From Coffea arabica (lineage: Eukaryota; Streptophyta; Magnoliopsida; Gentianales; Rubiaceae): a stretch of DNA of 64,000 nt. Position numbers and translations under genes: made by a program. Shown in pieces: positions 37,046 to 56,720 of the stretch; within the stretch, counting starts at the first letter, position 1, and each line of letters begins with the position of its first letter. Below the pieces are notes generated by a model. That model did no database searches and was not told the DNA's origin. It worked only from the letters and a program-made list of their open reading frames with translations. The stretch lies in contig NC_092323.1 of the NCBI RefSeq assembly GCF_036785885.1, positions 6,642,501 through 6,706,500 on the forward strand, read 5' to 3'.

Positions 37046-38452
37046 TGGGGAGTGGGGAAGTGTTTAGGCACCCGAGTATTGAGAGTCTTTTTTTTTTTTT
37101 TTTTTTAAAAAAATTGAGAGTCTAAATATATCATTTCTTTATATAACGAGTCCTCTGCTGTATTTCAGAAACGAAAAATTTAACAGCACGAAAGACGATT
37201 AACACTGGAACAATTTTATCTTAGTCTACCAACTCTATTGGTTGAAAAAGTAAACTACGTACTTTTAGTTTTAAATGCTCTTTTCCGTACTGGGAATGTT
37301 CCTTCTAAAAGAAAAAGCGGAGAGAGGAGTAAAAGTAGTAAGTTTACTAAATGCGGTAGAGAAAGGAGTATCTTGTAGAGCTATATAGGAATTGAGAAAA
37401 AGGTTTCGATTTGAGTTTAATTTTTGGCAAAGAGATTAGATTTCGTTTTGATTGAAATCCTGAATCAGTTCAAACTTGCAAAGATTCTGCTCGTTAAGAT
37501 TGAATAATTCTTTATTTTTTGAATAAATGTTTTCATAAATGAAAAGTATATATTCATTATTTGATTATGTATATTGTATAATTATTGATAAACACAACGT
37601 CAACATTAGAAAGTAATTAAAAAATCAAAGCTTTTAAATCGAGCAAACAACTAGAGGCATTAGTTCATGGTGTAAAGCATAATTGCCAGCTCAAGGCAAA
37701 TAACCAAGAATAAGAGTTGCCATACATGATATAGTAAAACATCTATAAATTAATATTTAATAAATTAATAATATCTATTAAATAATAATTTTTTCGATCC
37801 CAACTTGGACTAACGAACTAAATTAATAATTTTCATAAAATAATGAGATAATAATTTTTTTTTGAAAATCTTACACAACCCTATGGTTCCATTCATATCA
37901 TACATTAATAATTCAATAAAATTACATATCATATTTTGGATGCTTTCCACTATAGTCACATAATGCTTTAAGCATTTGATTGGTTATTTATGAACACCCT
38001 TGCTATTAATTTAACAATGAGATGTGTAAGAAGATTTTGTGTTTATTTATTATAAGAAGACTTTCTTGTCATTTATATATATAATATTATTAATTTGATT
38101 TAATAATGAGATGTGTAGGAAGACTTTGTATTTTTTTATTGTAAGAAGACTTCCTTGTCATTTATATATATAATTTTATTAATCTGATTTATAATAGAAT
38201 TAAATTACACTAGCAAATCAAGTAGTGGATGGCTTATATTCTATAGGTTTTTTTGCCTCTATTAGCAATTTATAGTTTTATAAAATAAGATAAAACTTTA
38301 ATTGATTAAATGAGTGTTTTTTGAATTATAAGTACACTCGATAAATTAATAAATTATTGATTAATTAATAACTCCTTAAATCAATAGAATTTGTATAGTT
38401 TCAAAATTGTTAATCCATGGAAATTTTATCGTAAGTTGGTCACTGTATATCC
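37046..38452. other. Intergenic, AT-rich
   Basis: No gene is recognised. A direct repeat occurs at about 38020-38070 and 38095-38175 (AATGAGATGTGTA, AAGACTT, TTGTCATTTATATATATAAT). Confidence 0.5.
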
Positions 38453-38880
38453 AAACAAACCTTAACCCGTTCGGATTCAATGCAATTCCTATATACGCAT
38501 CGTACGACTAATTGTCTCCTTCGCCGTGGGAGAACGAAATAACGTCAAATTTACCGGTGACTTCTTCAGCGGTAACGTTAGAAGGTTAGTATTTTTAGCT
38601 TTTGCTATCTACTACTACTATTAAGTTTGGCATAAAAGCTATCTTGAACTCTTTTGTTTCTTCAAACAAACCCTAAACCCATTCTGATTCAATGCAATTC
38701 CTATATACGCATCGTGCGGCTAATTGTCTCCTCCCTCGTGGAAGAAAAATTTATCAGTAATTTCTTCCGCAGTAACGGTAGAAGGTTAGTATTTTTAGAT
38801 TTTATTATCTACTACTTCTATTAAGTTTTGGCATAAAAGCTATCTTGAACTCTTATTTTTGTTTCTTCAAATATATCTAG
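38453..38880 (+). repeat. Tandem duplication of TATA region and leader exon upstream of copy C
   Basis: Two copies, period about 200-212 bp. Each has TTCAATGCAATTCCTATATA (38476 and 38688), then CTAATTGTCTCC, and ends in AGAAG|GTTAGTATTTTTAG with donors at 38585 and 38785. The donor context matches the leader exon of copies A and B. Copy C may therefore have two alternative promoters or first exons. Confidence 0.8.
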
Positions 38881-39295
38881 TAAACAACACTCCTAGTTAA
38901 CAGAGACAGTCTAGATATGAAATTGTTGGCAATATCAAGCCAAATAATGAATAAGTGCTGTAAAATTATGTATTTTCATGTTAGAACTAAATTTTCTGGT
39001 CAGTTTGTTAGTTGAGTCGAAAAGGGATTTTACTTGTGCAATATGGCGAGTAACGTTTGTTCTACTTAAGAATTTGTTTTGCCTACCAACCCTCTGTGTT
39101 GTTGTTGTTCTACTTAAGTTTGTTGGGTCTTTTATTCGTTCTTTGGGTGTTTATCCAAACCATCATTTACCGCCTTGTTCTTTGTTTCTTGAATATCTAT
39201 AACTTTTCTAATTGCTGCAGAAAAGGATAGACTATCATTTGTTTTTTTACGTGTGCTACAAACTTTCAAGTACTTTGGTCATGTTTGCATATCAA

Positions 39296-39532
39296 CAATG
39301 ACGGAGCCAAGGGGGCAGAGGGGGGGCCATGGCCCCCCCTAAGTTTTGAGAATTTTAATTCATAATATGTAAATATGTGTGTAAAATAAAATTAGCCCCC
39401 CCTAAATTTTTTCAATTTTAGTTTATATTATGAGAGTTGATATATATATATATATATATATATGAATTAGTCATCTTTGAATGGAATTTCAATTTTGGCC
39501 CCTCCAAAAAAAAAATCCTGGCTCCGTCACTG
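39296..39532. mobile_element. hAT MITE, 237 bp, in copy C leader intron
   Basis: Ends CAATGACGGAGCCA and, on the other strand, CAGTGACGGAGCCA. Perfect 8-bp duplications CATATCAA lie at 39288-39295 and 39533-39540. An 8-bp duplication with CARTG ends is the hAT signature. It contains C-rich and (AT)n stretches and no ORF. Confidence 0.92.
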
Positions 39533-39980
39533 CATATCAAAAGGTTCTAAGATAATGAGAAGGGATCAATTCCTACAGCAGCGTTGTTATATAATTAATT
39601 AGTATCACAACGCAGTTATTGGAATATGTTAACAAGTTCAAGGGGATGTAATCTGATGTTCTGGATCATCAAAATAAAAGCATTTTAGCACAAAATATTG
39701 ATGAAACCTGATCTATTCGTTTTGGTCTTCGTGGTTAACATTTCTACAGCAATCAGTAGGCCAAAAAAGTGGAGCATGCATGCTCGTATAATATACCTTA
39801 AAATACGCATTTTTCATTGTCAATAGGTCTGTTGACCAGTTTATACTTTTAAGTTTTGCTCCTATGTTGATGTTTATTTTTCAACCTTTTTCTTGCACTT
39901 CTGTCTATAGTGATTCCATAATTTTCTTCCTTTTAAACTTGATGGTAAACCAGATTAAGTGAACAAGTGATTGTAGTGAT

Positions 39981-42121
39981 ATGGTGTCGCCACTTGCAGT
40001 TGGAGTAGATCCTACATCTTCAGAGAGAAGTAAATTAGATAATGACACTGATCAGATAAGGACACTGATGAGATCTTGGTTGTAACTGGATCACCTCACA
40101 GAAGAGTAACGAGACGCATCGATTGTTGTGAAGACCTACTAAATACTTCTAACATTCAAGTTTCTGAACAATCCATGGAGAAAATTGAGGGAGGTGGGTT
40201 TTTTCCAGAAGAAAAGTTCTTCTATCCCTTTTCAATGTTGTTAATCGTATGATGCTTTTATTAAAGAGCTTGTAAATCTTTGACCAGCCAAGCTGGAATT
40301 CTGAGCTTAAAGTTGTGTAGGTGTGCCCTCTAGCTCAAGGTTTATATCTCGTGGTCTAGACTCCCACTCCCACAATACAATCTCAAACTTGTTTTGGGGT
40401 CAAAATTGATCCTCAGATGTTCTTGTCCTTGATGATGATGGTTACTTTAAGGTTGGTGCGCTTACTAATCCAAAAGTTTATACAGGAAGAGTGGCAAGTG
40501 AGATTACTGACAGTGATCACCGGTCAAATCCCAGTCTGCAGTGCAGTGTTAATCTTCAAGACCAGGAATCTGCAGGTCGGCTGTTATTGAAGCTCAATTG
40601 TGCGCTTCATTTTTTATCCTCTTACTTTTAGACAGTATTTGTTCTTACAATAAATTATATTTGGGCTCAGTTAACACTATCAATGAGGGGCAGTGCTTGG
40701 AAAATGGGGGCATCAGTACACATGCTGCAAATGGTGAGGCGGGTTCCTCTAATCACACAACTTATGAAGAAGTCTACGGATACAGACCTTATGATGAAAG
40801 TAGTGCTCTTTATTGGGGGGCGGTGGTGAAGAGATATGAGAAAGTAACGTTCTTGTACCTCCCAATCTTCAAATTCTCTTTTTTTGCTCTTGTTTCTATT
40901 GTATTTGTGTTACTGAAAAGGAAATCGAGATACAGATCTAGATGACTTGTTGAGAGGCCATATCAGGCCACGATGATAATATCCTTGACCTCTGCTAGCC
41001 TGTCAGCTTCCTTTTTAATTTCCTTCTAGTTCTTTCTGATTATTGATGCAGTTTTTATATGAGGTTTCTGCAGTTGAGAGCTCGAATCCCCGAAACGAAA
41101 ACCTATCGTACGTTCCAATCTCCTTATATGACAATTTCGCATTTGGTAACTTGCTTTTCCATAGAAGATTTGTCCAGAAATGCTGAGTATGGTTGGAAGG
41201 TTGAAAGATTAACAAATGAGGTAATGATCCACCAGCTGGCTATTAGATCGATGGGTCATACTCTACATATTTTTTTCTTACACTTTTGATGAAAGGAAAG
41301 TCAAACACGCATGCAAATACGGAAACGATTCTTATGGAAATTCACACACACACACACGCACACAAAAAGCACATATTGCATGAAGCTAAAGGTAGAAATG
41401 GCTTATAAAGCAATCCATCTCTTGTTGCAGTTTGATTGGGAAGGTATGGGAGGATTCATGGGGAACCTTCTTTGTTAGAGAGGATTGTTCTGCCTTTATT
41501 AATTTTTCCCCAGAAACATTGGCTTCAGAAACTTACACTATTTTTGTCCTGCTGATCGTATGTTTAAATGCATATGCATTTAGACTGTTTGTTTTGAGTT
41601 CTTGTAAGAATAATTTGCATCTAAAAACGAACAAAGGATTTCGATAAAAATGCATTTTTATAGGGGGTCCGCTTGCGCTTTAAGAGACTCATTCGTAAGG
41701 AAGAAGCTGGGATCTCGGAAGATCTGATTTCAAGGCGTCTAAGAACTACAGTTTATGCTCCGTCAGCTAATGGCTCGCTTTCGGAAGGATCCCCAGGTTC
41801 TACTGACAAGCAGGAGAATTGCTGTATATGCGCGGTAAATAGTCGGTAGTTTTTTCGGTCCATGTTGCAGGTTTCTGCTTTATTTGTGCTTCCAAATTGT
41901 GACCTTTACTGTTGAGTACTGAGCAGGAGAAGTATCAGACGAACGACAGCATTGCAGGTCTATACTATTGCGAGCATCATTTTCATGCAGATTGCATAAA
42001 GAAGTGGCTGCGAGAAAAGAACACTTGCCCCATGTGCAGATCATTAGCAATCATACCCCCGGAGTTTCCAGATTGGACTGGTGACCTGAGATTGCACCGG
42101 GCATTTTTCAAGCGGTTTTAG
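39981..42121 (+). pseudogene. RING-H2 E3 ligase, copy C (intact RING, broken N-terminal part)
   Basis: Exons by comparison with copy B: 39981-40193, 40321-40575, 40671-40843, 41074-41220, 41664-41834 and 41927-42121. Exons 4 and 5 have exactly the lengths of copy B (147, 171 nt). The ATG at 39981 opens a frame that stops at 40083-40085. The frame conserved with copy B (DEILVVTGSPHRRVTRR) is entered only after a shift near 40040-40070. Exon 2 then has an in-frame TGA at 40407-40409 where copy B has GGA. Exons 3-6 are open and encode an intact RING-H2: CCIC, CEHHFHADC, CPMC. As read, a full-length protein cannot be made. A shorter RING protein from a downstream ATG remains possible. It is the most diverged of the three copies and so probably an older duplicate. 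Confidence 0.7.
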
Positions 42122-43089
42122 CTTACGATGGTTGTGAAGTTCATCAAGTTGGAATTTGGATATGCTGGCTGTTATTTTGTAAATTTGATGCTGTAGGATG
42201 TTATATTTTTCAAGCTTTTCGACTTTTATTGTAGTGACGTTTTAGCGTCCAAATTGTGGCCATCCGTACGAGTCTTGAGAATCTCGACCGCGTAGTTGTA
42301 TCTGTGGGATTTCAAAGATGAAGCTTATGCTGGCATTTAAAGTTTTGACTTTTGATAATTAGAAAAAGAAAAGAAAAAAAAAAAACGAATAGCAAAGGGA
42401 TTTGCATTTTTTAAGTTTTGACAAGTTTTTGCATTTTTTCAGTTTTGAAAAGTTTTTCATCGAGTCTGTGTACTTTGTGAAACCAACAAAGGAAATTAGG
42501 ATCTTGTGGTTTTATATACTTTTGCCCCTTCAATGGGATAAGCCGATGATAAGGTAGAAGATTCAAGTTAGGACACTCGAAAACGAAAGAATAATCAAAC
42601 CAGAGAGTAAACATATTGAGTTTGAGTTAGAGCTTTCAAGGGAAACATATACTCTATATTTCAAAAAAGTGACCACGCAGTATAAATTTTTTCTCCAAAA
42701 AAAAAAAAAATCCTGCATTCTAGAAACCAAATTATGTACTCAATCGAACTGCTCATTACTACTCGCACACCCCTGTGCATTGAACTTTCTACTTCCCAGC
42801 AATTCACGTTGCTCGTGAACATAGCAAGGCAATTTAGACTCTGATCGAACAGATTTCATAATAAAGGCAGGCTCTAGTTTCTTGGCAGTAAAAGTAGATG
42901 CTACATTTTACATGTTCCTATGTTACAACCAGTTAATAGCAATGTGTCAACATATCTATCCACCCAGGCCACTAAAATCCTTCGCCGGAAGTATTTAGCA
43001 GAGAAAGTCACCTGGCTTTCCAACTTTAACTATCCTACACATGTACACAAGGGTTAACAAGCCACAGAAAACTTTGATAACCAAAGTAC
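42122..43089. other. Spacer between copy C and the HAM pseudogene
   Basis: The 3' UTR of copy C and AT-rich DNA with an A-run near 42700-42712. No further gene is recognised. Confidence 0.5.
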
Positions 43090-49990
<6,901 letters not shown>

Positions 49991-51870
49991 CTGTCCAAGA
50001 AGAAAAGAGAGTAGAAACTAAGAATCCCATCTTTTAGTTGTGAATGATATTAGACAAAAGGATGAGAATCAAAACCATACTCGAATAAGCCATAAACCAT
50101 ACAAATTAAAAGAAAAAAACACAGTATAAGTTGAAGCACAGAGTTCCCAAAAAAATATCTGAATCTGATTCCACAGATAAAATACAAGTAAAGGGCAACT
50201 TTAACATCAATAGCGGAGGTCTAGGCACTCTTCTAAGCCAAAAGAAGAAAAAATATGACCACAGTCTATCCTATGTAGGATGAAGGACAAGGCATCAGAA
50301 ACGGCAGTAACAAACAACCTGCCACAAACTACTACTTGTGTTGGGAAGGACAGATGACAACTTGGGCAAGACCATTATCACATACAAATCAACTTATTAG
50401 GGATGTTGCTCAATCTTTTCTTTTTCGTTACGAGGCAGGAAAAATCCAAAGGCCATTTTTCCTAGTAATCCTCAACTAGATGCTTCTCAAGCCATGCACA
50501 GAATTATTCCAATAAAGGTGATAAGCGCATTGAGCCTCTTTCCCTACACGAAACAAGACTACTTTGGAAGGTACTCTGAAAACTAAAGACAGTGCTTTAT
50601 CATAAAGTTTCTCAAAACAGAAGCTTCAACTAGTCATAGCCAAACGGAAAGGCGGATGTATAACGGCTTTGGGCTGATCAGGTGTAGCTGCAATATGCAA
50701 CCACCAGTAATAATAGTAGGAACTGAAGCTATATCACAGTTGTAGCACCAAAGATTCAAGAATACCTTCCGAATGGGTGTCAGGATGAAGAGGAAGGATA
50801 ATAAGAAGAAAAATCAATCTAAAGATGCTCAGAGTATCGGCAGACTAATAACCTAACAATTATACTTCCACTTAATCAAGTAATCCCAAAGTAAATAGTT
50901 TGAGAACTAAAAAGGTACCCAAATCCGTAGTTTTTCCTGTCATCAAGCTTCTTTAATCAAAATCGTGATGACATCAAAGCTCAAAACTTTGACAAAGAAG
51001 AGGCCAAGGAAAAAAAGGGATCCATATTTTTATCCTCCTATATCTCTGTCCAAGTAAAAAATGTCTAAACTATTCTTAGATGTCATTCAACTAAAAGCAT
51101 AGTACTTTAAGCAAGAATTACAGCAAAATACAGCTTCAGATAGATAGATGACAACAAAGGAAATAATTTTTAACCGGCGATCAGAGGAAAGTTGTGCTCT
51201 TATAGTTATAATACTAGTATAATGCAAACCAATAGAGTTCAACTCTTATTTAATTCCTGTAGCTCGAGATGTTCACTCTTCTAGTACTGGAGAACATTTC
51301 CAAAACTAAACCACTGAAGGGGGAGATTCTTTTTTGAAGCATCAAACCAAAAGATGAAGAGGATACAGGGCAAAAAACCAAAAAACTTATAGAAATTTTT
51401 GAACAGATTGATACAATAGTATGGGTTTTTAGTAGAGAAAAAAAGTAAAGTAAACATCGAGAACTGAGAAAGGAATAACTACTTTCAAAACAAAAGCTGA
51501 ACTAATCTCAATATGGGACCACAGGCAGGAACGGTTGCAGGTGCAATCGTTTTTAGCAGTTTTGTATATTTTATATACCGTGTAATTCTATTTGCATATG
51601 ATGTAACTTTATTTGTACAATATGTAATTTTAGAATAAATTTTTATGGATCCTACACACATTGTTAAAAACGAGATACAAAAAATGATTTGAACTGTATA
51701 ATTTTTTGGGATCAAATCATGACCGTCAACAGTTCAGGAGCGGTCCTGCCCCTCATCCCTCAATATGTAACATCATTCACTTTTTACAATCTCTTACAGA
51801 CTTACATATGTTGTCCGTTTACAGAATGGCCCTACCAAGGATAATTTCAAGGTACACAGTGTGATAGAAA

Positions 51871-51873
<3 letters not shown>
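49991..51873. other. Region upstream of the HAM pseudogene
   Basis: Searched by eye for the missing chromodomain exon of HAM; none was recognised. A 76-codon minus-strand frame at 51485-51715 has no recognisable domain. Otherwise intron-like, AT-rich sequence. Confidence 0.45.

Positions 51874-51909
<36 letters not shown>
51874..51909 (+). repeat. (AT)n microsatellite
   Basis: Alternating AT of about 36 bp, forming the 3' tail side of the adjacent SINE-like element. Confidence 0.85.
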
Positions 51910-51911
<2 letters not shown>

Positions 51912-52078
51912 CAGTTGGAGGGTATCCGAGCCTACATCCGACTAGTCCCACCAACTCCGAGGAGAGCGGGCCCCACCAATCCTCAGGAAATTACCCTGGG
52001 TTGCTGAGTTCGGGATCGAACCCAGACCATCTCACCCTAATGAGAGCTACACGACCGCCCGAGCAACCCGTGGGGGTT
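51912..52078 (-). mobile_element. tRNA-derived SINE-like element
   Basis: On the minus strand it starts GGGGGTT-type/GGGTTGCTCGGGCGG, contains TGTAGCTCTCATTAGGGTGA (box-A-like) and then TGGTCTGGGTTCGATCCC (box B), and ends before an AT repeat. Promoter spacing suits a tRNA-derived SINE. Target-site duplication was not identified. Confidence 0.6.
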
Positions 52079-52571
52079 GAACAATCAACTGATGTTCTTT
52101 ACTCCACTTTCTACTAATACGTGGAAGAGGTCCATGCCCTGTCTTCCACGGCATCTAGAGTTTCATTGTGGTCAGGGTCCTATTCACTAAGCAATTGTTT
52201 CACAGTAATCTTTTAAAACTGGCATTAATTGCAAGAGCTTAGCTCTACAAAAAATGAAGTCATGTAGTTTTTCATTCCCTAATGCAAACAATATCAAGTA
52301 GCACTGTGTGAAATTTCATTCTCTGTTCCCAGTGAAGCTGAATGATAGGATAAATTAGGCAGTGAGAATGCAGTGGGGTTTTGACCAAAAAGTGTAACCA
52401 TGGCCTTCTGATATTATGCCCTCCCTAGCAAGTACTACTTGAGTCAAAGGAATTAAAATTTTGTTTATAGTCGGAAGCTTTACCAACAAAATCTGAGCTT
52501 TTACATTAAAAACATAAGACAGAGTCTTAAGAGCTCACATATCGAAAACCCAATCTGAACTCAGACACAAA

Positions 52572-53710
52572 CAGGGGCGGATTTAAGGTGGGGGGCAAAA
52601 TTCCTATAATATTTCTACAATTTTGATATAATTTTAAAGGTGTCCCCAGAATTTTTTTAGAAAAAATGTGAAAGAATGGGTTACAAAATTTATATCATTC
52701 ACTTTCCTCTTCTGGTCCCCCATTTTCCCCCAACAGGACCAAGTACCAATTATATCAGTTATTTCTTTTGATCCCCGCTCCCCAAGTTCCCTTTCCTATT
52801 CTGGTCCTCGTTTTCCCTTCACAACCGACAGCCCCTCTTTCTTCCACACCCTAACTTCTCTTTCTTTTTATCACTTCATCCAATCATCATTTACTTCCTT
52901 TGTCCTCACTCCCCAATTTACCTTTCCTCCTCTGGAGTCTGGTGCCCCAGTCGACCCGGTCTACGAATTTATGCTAACTCTCAACGAATTCCTCGAATTT
53001 TAGGTGGGATGGGGATTGTAATTATTTCTACTTCTCGAGGAATAATGACAGACCAAGAATTTTCCCCCAACAGGACCACAATCGAGAGTCACTTTTTTTC
53101 CACAACCAAGCTTGTGAGTTTTCTAAGTTGGATATTCTTGCACTTGACACTGAATTGGATACTTATATTAATGACTTAAAATCAGTTAAGGAATTTCTCG
53201 ATTTAAGAAAAATCTATGATCTAGTTCAAAGGTTGGTGGAGACTAAGAGAGATATTGTGTATCCATTGGTTTATATGCTCTTAAAGTTAACTTTGATTTT
53301 GCTTGTTGCTACAACTATAGTAGAAAAGGCTTTTTCAGCTATGAATATAGTGAAAAATCGGTTACGAAATAGAATGAGAGACACTTGAATGAATGATTGT
53401 TTAATTACTTATATTGAGAAAAATATACTTCGTGAAGTTAAAAATGAGAAAGTTATAAACCGTTATCAAAATATGAAAAATCGTCGTGAACAATTGTAAA
53501 TAGTTTAGTTTGTTTTTGAAATAAAATTATTATTACATTAATAATTTTGAGTTTGTCTTTTTATGTTGTTCATGGAATATATATATCATTTTGTACTTGT
53601 TAGTGAATTCATTTTTTTTTCTTAAAAAATTAGAAAAAGAGTAGATAAAAAATTTTAGTATTATTTTTGTCCCCATTAAGATTTTTTTCTGGCACAAATA
53701 CTTAATTGCT
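52572..53710 (+). mobile_element. Degenerate hAT transposon
   Basis: Begins with a hAT-like terminus CAGGGGCGGATTTAAGG and contains the C-terminal part of a hAT transposase (53128-53499). The right terminus is weak; GTCCCCATTAAG near 53680 may be a decayed inverted end. Most of the transposase is missing. Confidence 0.65.
53128..53499 (+). pseudogene. hAT transposase C-terminal dimerisation domain, fragment
   Basis: The frame contains YPLVYMLLKLTLILLVATTI then VEKAFSAMNIVKNRLRNRM, the conserved hATC dimerisation block. A TGA at 53386-53388 stands where relatives usually have Trp (RDT-*-MNDC). The frame then continues to a natural TAA at 53497-53499. The N-terminal BED finger and the catalytic core are absent, so it is inactive. 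Confidence 0.85.
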
Positions 53711-53973
53711 GAGAAAATTCATATTTTTAAATTCCTCAACGTTGTTTATCAGTTCATCATTTCCTTCCACATAACTCAACCACAACTACAACTAACATCT
53801 CTTGATGAACTTCATGAAGCAACAAAACAAAAAGAATAAATAAACTGCCATAAATAATCCAAGCTATAAACACGCTAAACCTAACCCTAATTCACGAAAT
53901 TCTTCCCCATACATGTTAATGAAAATCTCCCATATTCAATTTCACATACATTCGGTATAGTGGACGTCGTACT

Positions 53974-56502
53974 TGTGACAGCCCCACCTTCCTTTAAAAC
54001 GAACTAAAGAGGTTAGCGGACTGCCTGTCCAACTCTCGTCAGAACTAACAAGGCAGTTAAACACAATCTAAAACGTTCCGAAACATTAAAACGCGCTTAA
54101 ACGAATCAGAAATCGAGAAACGGAGGAACGAAAATCGGAGCCGCACATGAATAGTGTCGACCACGTCAGAATCCGGCCTGAATCTGGACGGATTTCCGGC
54201 CGGATTCGCCCTTGACCTTTCCCTTTTTTCGCCGTTTGAAGTCCGAATCTGTCCGAGATCCAACCAAACATCAACATCCATATAAACCGTGAAATTAAAC
54301 ATTTACGAGTCAAAATAACACATAAACATTGCCAACCATGTTTGTACAAATAAGATTTCAAGGTTACAACTCAAAAGAGATGTTGGATCACAATACACTT
54401 AGGGTTTCCATTCATTGAGGAGCTATACAAAATGTTAAGGTAGCTCGACTCGGCAATAAAAGAGCATAGTCTTCCAAAAAGTGTTCAAATCCCTGTAAGG
54501 AAAACAAAAGTAAAGGAGTGAGCTTTCGCTCAATGAGGTACCATTACTCAAACAATGAAATTCATGTAAGCATAAAGCCAATCAAACCAAATTCTTTCAA
54601 AGTGGAGTTCACTACTACCAAACCAAACCAAGAAAAGGATATGGGCGGCTCTCAAGAGCCCTTTTCCTCGCTTGCCATACTTGATCTCGCCTCGTTGACT
54701 TTCCGTCAACGTTTAAGGAGTAACCAATACCATAGACTCCACTTCCTCCAATTCCTTCCACCTCACATACCTCTACCGAGCCTGAACTCCAATCAGTTCA
54801 GAAATGGTAATACTCAAGTATACCGGAATCAAGAGTCTCATACTCAAGGATTCCACACAACAGTCCCCATGGCTCGTCAATTTTCACGACCAAACCCTTG
54901 CCGATTTGATTCAATTGATCACCAAAGGGGTTGAGTTCAGTGATAACGGTAGAGGTCGTTGGATACACATCCAAACGACACCAGTTCACGTATATTCAAG
55001 TGGCATTCCATATATACAGTAAACAGTCACATAAGATATAAGGTGTGAAAGTGATAAAGTACACCCTTGTCTCAATCAATTTCAACAGTAAACACAAGCA
55101 TTCAAGTCATAGATTTCAAGTATATCAAAGCCATGAAGTAACAATCATGTGAGTAGTACACTCACCAATCAAACAAAAGGGAGTTTCACAAATTTCCACC
55201 GGATGAGCGTCTTGAATCTACGTCACGCCCTAAAACATTCAAGCAAGTACAATGAGACTCGATTACGAGTCATAAATCCGAACCACACATCATTAATGTA
55301 CAACCGTAACAACTTGCAAGTAATATAAAATACACTTGGTGCTAAAGGTTTAGACAACCCCAGGGTCACTATTTAACCCCTAAAGCACCCCAACTCCAAG
55401 AAAATATGACCCTACAATTTGGATAGCATTTTCCCTTACAATTCAATTTCCAACCTACCATCATTCACTCAAGTTTCCCAAACACAACCACCACTACCAT
55501 TACAAGTCCTAGACTTTCCAATACCACTTATTAAGGTCACAATACCCTTGAAACAAAGCCAATTCAATGGTTCTATAGCAACCCAATAACAGCCCCAATC
55601 ACAAACCCTAAATTTGAAATATTCCGTACAAAGCGAAAATTTTTCGCAAACAACCACAATTTACGCATCAAAGTTTCATTCTAGACCATTCCAAACCATC
55701 ATCCATGGCCAACCAATATAAAATAATTAAAAACAGAAAAATCATGAATAATTATGAAAATTCACCAATCTCCACCAAAAGTCACAAAATCTTTCACAAA
55801 ACTAACTCTATGACTAACACAAGTCATTAATTCCACATTATCAAAACCAAAGAAGGAATTCCTTAACTACTCACCTGACAACCTCAAGAAAAGAACCAAT
55901 TTAGCATCACTTTCTTCTAAACCACTTCACAAACAACCTCACTACTACTAAACTAAGGATTTTTATGGAGAAATTTCAAGTTTAATCGGTTGTATTGCAA
56001 GATTGAACAAGATTGAGAGCAAAAGAGTTGAAGGTTTCTTTTCTTTTCTTTCTAGAGAGAGCCGACCAAAGAAGCTTGAAATGAAGATGATTTTGGGTCA
56101 ATTTTGATTAATAGGTAAAGTTAAGGAATAGTAGTCAAAGTCCAAAATTAAATCACAAAGTGACACTTGTCACCCTCTTTAATGCAAAGCTATCTTTTTG
56201 TCTTTTTAACACCAATCCATTAGGTAGTCTCTAATCATCTCTTAACACCTGATAAATTAAATCCTATATACAAACTTAACCCAATCGACCGAATTTTACC
56301 GCACTTACCGCATTTGTGGGTTCCATATCCGGTATACACTCTTAATTTTCTCGAAACTAACTGATACTAGGAAAATAATTTAAAAACTACATTTACTTAA
56401 AAAAATGATCTAAATGATTTTCCTAATAAAGAAAATACAGAATTAGCGGGCAGTTAAATAAAATAAAGCCTAAAAAATAAACAAAATTTACGGGTTCTCA
56501 CA
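53974..56502 (-). repeat. 3' LTR, about 2.53 kb
   Basis: On the plus strand it begins TGTGACAGCCCC and ends GGGTTCTCACA, so the minus strand gives TG...CA ends. The first roughly 640 bp match the other LTR at 62094. The flanking GTACT at 53969-53973 would be the target duplication, but the partner end is lost. Confidence 0.88.
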
Positions 56503-56520
56503 CTCTTTCCCTCTTAAAAG
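56503..56520 (-). other. Polypurine tract
   Basis: On the minus strand AAGAGGGAAAGAG lies immediately before the 3' LTR start (TGTGAGAACCC), the expected plus-strand primer position. Confidence 0.8.
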
Positions 56521-56720
56521 AATTTCGTCCTCGAAATTTCTTACGCTAATTTTCAAACAGTTCAGAGTATTTCTTTTGCATTTCTTTTTCCACCTCCTAG
56601 GTAACCTCCACAATCCCGTGATTTCTCCACAAAATCTTCACCAAAAGTATTCATTTGTTTCTCAGCTCTTTAATCTTTCGGTCAAGCAACTGTACAAGTT
56701 TTTCCTCATAGGTGAGGGTT

